A DNA stretch of 8,769 bases. Origin: Legionellaceae bacterium (GTDB taxonomy: Bacteria; Pseudomonadota; Gammaproteobacteria; Legionellales; Legionellaceae). Positions 5,783 through 8,769 of the stretch are shown piece by piece. The notes under the pieces were generated by a model that saw only the letters and a program-made list of their open reading frames with translations, ran no database searches and had not been told where the DNA came from. Location: assembly GCA_023266075.1 (NCBI GenBank), contig JAHFRX010000060.1, forward strand, positions 1-8,769, written 5' to 3'. The position numbers and the translations under genes are program-made. Position 1 is the first letter of the stretch. Each line of letters opens with the position of its first letter.

Positions 5783-6532
5783 TCATACCGCTTCTGTGAC
5801 TTGACTGAAATACTCTACAATCAAAGGATGTGTATTTTGCATGAGTTGTGCAATAGGCTCAACACTTAAAATGCGTCCATCTCCTACGAAAGCAACACGA
5901 TTTGTGGTGCGTTTTAAAGATTGAATATCATGGCTGACCATGACAACCGTTAAATTTAGTGCATCACGTAAAAAAACAATAAGTTCATCAAATTTTTTAG
6001 CACTCAATGGATCAAGGCCTGATGTTGGTTCATCCAAAAAGAGAAGCTCGGGATCCATCGCGATAGCGCGTGCGGCGGCGGCACGACGCTGCATTCCTCC
6101 GCTTAATTCAGCAGGTAATTTGTTAGCAGCACTGACCGGGAGACCGACAAGGCTTAGTTTTAATAAAGCTAATTCTTCACGAAATTGAGACGAGAGTTGT
6201 GTGAGCTCGTGCATCGGGAATTGTATATTTTCAAGGACCGTCAATGCAGAAAAAAGCGCACTTTGCTGAAATAAGACCCCCCAGCGGCGTTGAAGTTTAC
6301 GCATTGTCGGCTCATCAAGCTCATCAATATTTTGCCCAAAGACACGTATTGTACCGGCGGTTGGCCTGAGTAGCATGAGGATACTGCGTAAAATCGTGGT
6401 TTTACCGCTGCCACTACCACCGATAATAGCGAGTATTTCGCCTTTTTTCACCTCAAGATTGACGTCGGTATGAACCCATTGTCCGCCTAAGTTATTTTTT
6501 AAACCTGTAATTTCAATGATGGTGTCTGACAT
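5783..6532 (-). CDS. mlaF: MlaF-type ABC transporter ATP-binding protein
   Basis: Cytoplasmic ATPase that powers the MCE lipid transporter together with the permease encoded just upstream. The 249-residue product has the full set of ABC motifs: Walker A GGSGSGKTT (38-46), Q-loop FQQSALF (88-94), signature LSGGM (143-147), Walker B LLFLDEP (163-169) with catalytic Glu168, D-loop SGLDP (171-175) and switch His201 in VSHD. LSGGMQRRAAAARA and the 'FQQSALF' Q-loop are typical of MlaF rather than of general importers. The frame is open to a TTG at 6547, but the ATG at 6532 is preferred: it overlaps the permease stop by one base (TAATG), a classic arrangement for re-initiation, and gives the usual N-terminus (MSDTIIEITGL). 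No residue expected for activity is missing. Confidence 0.94.
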   Translation of the reverse strand: MSDTIIEITGLKNNLGGQWVHTDVNLEVKKGEILAIIGGSGSGKTTILRSILMLLRPTAGTIRVFGQNIDELDEPTMRKLQRRWGVLFQQSALFSALTVLENIQFPMHELTQLSSQFREELALLKLSLVGLPVSAANKLPAELSGGMQRRAAAARAIAMDPELLFLDEPTSGLDPLSAKKFDELIVFLRDALNLTVVMVSHDIQSLKRTTNRVAFVGDGRILSVEPIAQLMQNTHPLIVEYFSQVTEAV

Positions 6533-7689
6533 TAGAGATCCAACCAACTATAGATGATGGAATAGATAGCATCAGCGACAATGATGAGAAAAAGTGCTTG
6601 TACCACGCTTTTGGTAGTTTGTTTTCCAACACTGTCGGCACTGGCTTCGACTAAAAATCCTTGGTGGCAACCGACGAGTGCGATTAAGAGTGCAAAAGCG
6701 GGTGCTTTATATAATCCAAGTAAAAGCTGCTTGAGACCAACAGTGCTTTGAATACGTGTTAAAAAGTCAGAGTAGCCGACATTCAGCATAAATTTGGCCA
6801 TGATCATTGAACCTAAAATGCTAAAAATATCAGACCAAAAAATAATCAATGGAAACACAAAAAGTAAGGCGAGCACTTTAGGAATGACAAGATATTCTGT
6901 CGGAGAAAGGCCCATGGTTTGTAAAGCATCAATTTCTTGATTGATTTTCATGCTTCCAATTTGTGCGGTGAATGAAGAGCTTGTGCGCCCTGCAACAATA
7001 ATTGCAGTAATCAATGGTGCAAATTCTCTGAAAATCGCCATGCCACATAAGTAAGAAATAAAATTACTCGCACCATAACTTTCAAGTTGCAACCCCATTT
7101 GATAAGCGAGGACAACGCCGATTAAAAAAGATAATAAGGCAAGGATAGGGAGTGCTTGTACACCCGTTGAGCTGATATTAGACACAATACTTGAGGTTTG
7201 TAAGCGACGCCATTTGATGGCGGTATGGAAAAGTTTATTCGCTAAATCGCCGATCAAGATGATGAGACCATCGATTTGTTTTAGTTTTTGAACTGTTTCT
7301 TTCCCAAGCTTATAGAGTAAAGTTTGTTTTTCTGTGGGTTCAAGTTTAGCGTCGCAGATATCTTGTTTTGTCAGGACGAGTTTCAGCAAGTGTGTCTGCT
7401 CTTGGTTGAATCCCACCCAATCGAGTGCTGGATGAGTGCGTTTTAATTCGGTAAAAAAATTGACGAGCATCAGTGCACCGGCACTGTCTAATGTAGAGAT
7501 CTTCTCGCCACTGATTGCTTTGATAGGGGTATGCGTCAAGTGCTCATGATGAGTCATCTGACTTAATGTGAAGAGGTGAGTGGTTGTCCACTCGCCTACA
7601 CATAAATATATCTGCTTTTCTCTATCGTAGATAAATGTGGCATCTTGATGATTCGATATTGACATAACCTTCATAACATACATGCTCAT
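6532..7689 (-). CDS. mlaE: MlaE-type permease with N-terminal STAS domain
   Basis: Inner-membrane permease of the MCE lipid-transport ABC system. The 385-residue product combines two parts. The N-terminal part is a cytoplasmic STAS-like domain (about 10-110, with ISTLDSAGALMLVNFF around Asp68), related to MlaB, which is a separate protein in E. coli. The C-terminal part is a MlaE permease (about 140-385) with several membrane helices and the family motif EFAPLITAIIVAGRTSSSFTAQIGSMKINQEIDALQTMGL (about 222-261). This length matches fused STAS-MlaE proteins; plain MlaE is about 260 residues. The start is uncertain: ATGs at 7689, 7683, 7674 and 7665 and a TTG at 7725 are all in frame, with no good ribosome binding site before any of them. 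It is the first gene of the minus-strand operon, so its promoter should lie in the gap toward fni. Confidence 0.9.
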   Translation of the reverse strand: MSMYVMKVMSISNHQDATFIYDREKQIYLCVGEWTTTHLFTLSQMTHHEHLTHTPIKAISGEKISTLDSAGALMLVNFFTELKRTHPALDWVGFNQEQTHLLKLVLTKQDICDAKLEPTEKQTLLYKLGKETVQKLKQIDGLIILIGDLANKLFHTAIKWRRLQTSSIVSNISSTGVQALPILALLSFLIGVVLAYQMGLQLESYGASNFISYLCGMAIFREFAPLITAIIVAGRTSSSFTAQIGSMKINQEIDALQTMGLSPTEYLVIPKVLALLFVFPLIIFWSDIFSILGSMIMAKFMLNVGYSDFLTRIQSTVGLKQLLLGLYKAPAFALLIALVGCHQGFLVEASADSVGKQTTKSVVQALFLIIVADAIYSIIYSWLDL

Positions 7690-7767
7690 AGGAATGATTA
7701 TTTCGCTTTTGTAGTTGACATGCAATAAATATGATAAAATTCGTTTTTTAATTAACCGTCATCTACG
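7690..7767. promoter_or_regulatory. Divergent promoter region between mlaE and fni
   Basis: This 78-base AT-rich gap must drive fni rightward and probably the lipid-transport operon leftward. On the plus strand there is a perfect TTGACA (7715-7720), but the nearest -10-like hexamer, TAAAAT (7735-7740), is only 14 bases away, and TATGAT (7730-7735) is closer still. On the minus strand TATCAT (7730-7735) could be a -10, without a clear -35. No ribosome binding site precedes the fni ATG at 7768. If mlaE starts at one of its later ATGs, the gap is slightly longer. That promoters lie here is likely; the exact hexamers are not established. Confidence 0.4.
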
Positions 7768-8769
7768 ATGTTGAGTGACCATACGCAATTTGAACAACGC
7801 AAGCAAGATCATATTGCGCTTGCGCTTTTACAAGAAAACCAAGCGACCGAAGTACATGGTTTTGATGCAATTGAATTAATTCATGAAGCACTACCTGATC
7901 TTGATTTTGACGAGCTGAGTTTAAAAAGTCAGCGTTTTGGGCGAGAAGTTTTATCACCGTTCATGGTTGCTTCAATGACAGCAGGACATCAACGAGGCGT
8001 CGTGATTAATGAGCACCTGATGTCTGCCTGTGCACAAACAGGTTGGGCAATGGGGGTTGGATCCCAGCGACGCGAATTGACGGATGAACATGCTGCGACG
8101 GAATGGAGAATTCTGCGAAAAAAATATCCTTCTGTCTCAATGTATAGCAATATTGGTATCGCGCAAGTCATCACAACACCCATTGAAAGCATACGACGGT
8201 TGACAGAAACATTGGATGCAGCAGGTTTGATTGTGCACTGCAATCCACTACAAGAATGTATTCAGCCAGAAGGTACACCTCAATTTAAAGGATGTTGGGA
8301 TGCGTTAGCGGCTTTGGTGTGCACACTTTCTTTACCTGTAATTGTAAAGGAAACGGGTTGTGGTTTTTCAAAAGAAACATTGTCTCGATTGAATGATCTC
8401 GGTGTTGCAGCAGTGGATGTGAGCGGTCTTGGCGGAACGCATTGGGGGCGTATTGAAGGGTATCGTGCTTTAGGACTTAAAAACAAGGTATCGACGACAT
8501 TTCGAAATTGGGGTATTGATACAATACGCTCAGTGTTTGCTGCATCGGAGTTACTGCCTTCTTTTGAAATCTGGGGATCGGGTGGTGTCCGTCATGGTTT
8601 GGATGCGGCAAAATTATTGGCCTTAGGTGCAAGTACGATTGCTTTTGCCAAACCGATGCTTGAAGAGGCCGTAGATTCGAGTGATGCGGTCGTTAATGCA
8701 ATGCAAGTGATTGAATACGAATTGAAAGTTGCAATGTTCTGTACAGGAAGTCGTGTCGTGGATGATTTA
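7768..8769 (+). CDS. fni: Type 2 isopentenyl-diphosphate delta-isomerase (3' end cut by window)
   Basis: FMN- and Mg-dependent cytoplasmic enzyme that interconverts isopentenyl and dimethylallyl diphosphate. An organism relying on the mevalonate pathway needs an isomerase, because that route yields only isopentenyl diphosphate. 334 residues are visible and the frame is still open at the right edge; the family is about 340-350 long, so only the tail is missing. Motifs in order: RKQDHI (11-16), FMVASMTAG (65-73), GVGSQR (96-101), SNIG (127-130), HCNPLQE with His157, Asn159, Gln162 and the Mg-ligand-type Glu163, QPEGTPQFKG (166-175), VIVKETGCGFS with Lys194, DVSGLGGTHW (217-226) and a late SGGVRHGLDAAK (FMN phosphate). 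The ATG at 7768 gives the standard N-terminus, though no ribosome binding site is seen. It is transcribed away from the lipid-transport genes. Type 2 isomerases are common in mevalonate-pathway bacteria, in agreement with mvaD at the other end of the window. Confidence 0.95.
   Translation, partial: MLSDHTQFEQRKQDHIALALLQENQATEVHGFDAIELIHEALPDLDFDELSLKSQRFGREVLSPFMVASMTAGHQRGVVINEHLMSACAQTGWAMGVGSQRRELTDEHAATEWRILRKKYPSVSMYSNIGIAQVITTPIESIRRLTETLDAAGLIVHCNPLQECIQPEGTPQFKGCWDALAALVCTLSLPVIVKETGCGFSKETLSRLNDLGVAAVDVSGLGGTHWGRIEGYRALGLKNKVSTTFRNWGIDTIRSVFAASELLPSFEIWGSGGVRHGLDAAKLLALGASTIAFAKPMLEEAVDSSDAVVNAMQVIEYELKVAMFCTGSRVVDDL

Noticed and set aside
5940..6188. Plus-strand open frame opposite mlaF
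   Set aside because: It is the antisense shadow of the ATPase motif region; its Ser/Ala/Arg-rich protein only mirrors the codons of that region.
7763..8486. Minus-strand open frames opposite fni (7763-7957, 7989-8243, 8280-8486)
   Set aside because: They are antisense to a full set of Fni motifs, have no recognisable content and no operon context.
1..8769. Mobile elements, CRISPR arrays, tRNA or rRNA genes, toxin-antitoxin or phage-defence systems
   Set aside because: Nearly all of the window is accounted for by recognisable household genes; I saw no transposase, integrase, regularly spaced repeats or defence-type proteins.

Overview
The window looks like chromosomal DNA of a Gram-negative, moderately AT-rich gammaproteobacterium. 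It carries Tol-Pal genes in the usual pal-cpoB-queE order, a lipid-transport ABC system of the Mla/MCE type, and mevalonate-pathway genes. Most Gammaproteobacteria make isoprenoids by the MEP route; mevalonate genes are characteristic of Legionellales (Coxiella and Legionella relatives). A Coxiella/Legionella-like organism is therefore my best guess. It is an inference from gene content, not from a marker gene.

Layout. Positions 1-313 (+) hold the end of an unrecognised gene. It converges, with a 9-base gap, on a long set of nine minus-strand genes that fills 323-7689. In transcription order (right to left) these are: a STAS-MlaE permease, a MlaF-type ATPase, a MlaD-type MCE protein and a PqiC-like auxiliary lipoprotein (one lipid-transport operon). 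After a 75-base gap come pal, cpoB, queE, mvaD (diphosphomevalonate decarboxylase) and a mevalonate-kinase-family gene (a second, tightly packed operon with start/stop overlaps). A 78-base divergent intergenic region (7690-7767) separates the permease from a plus-strand type 2 isopentenyl-diphosphate isomerase (fni), which runs off the right edge.

How the genes fit together. The Mla-like operon encodes inner-membrane lipid traffic to or from the outer membrane. Pal and CpoB serve outer-membrane constriction and septal peptidoglycan synthesis at division. QueE belongs to queuosine (7-deazaguanine) synthesis and often follows cpoB. MvaD and the kinase act in conversion of mevalonate to isopentenyl diphosphate, and Fni isomerises that to dimethylallyl diphosphate, a step a mevalonate-only organism needs. 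HMG-CoA synthase, HMG-CoA reductase and a second mevalonate-pathway kinase are not in the window, and neither are tolQRAB nor mlaC.

I see no mobile element, CRISPR array, tRNA or rRNA, and no convincing new system. The least expected items are the mevalonate genes attached to the pal operon, the MlaC-less transporter with a fused STAS domain, and a compact cluster of overlapping inverted repeats inside cpoB.
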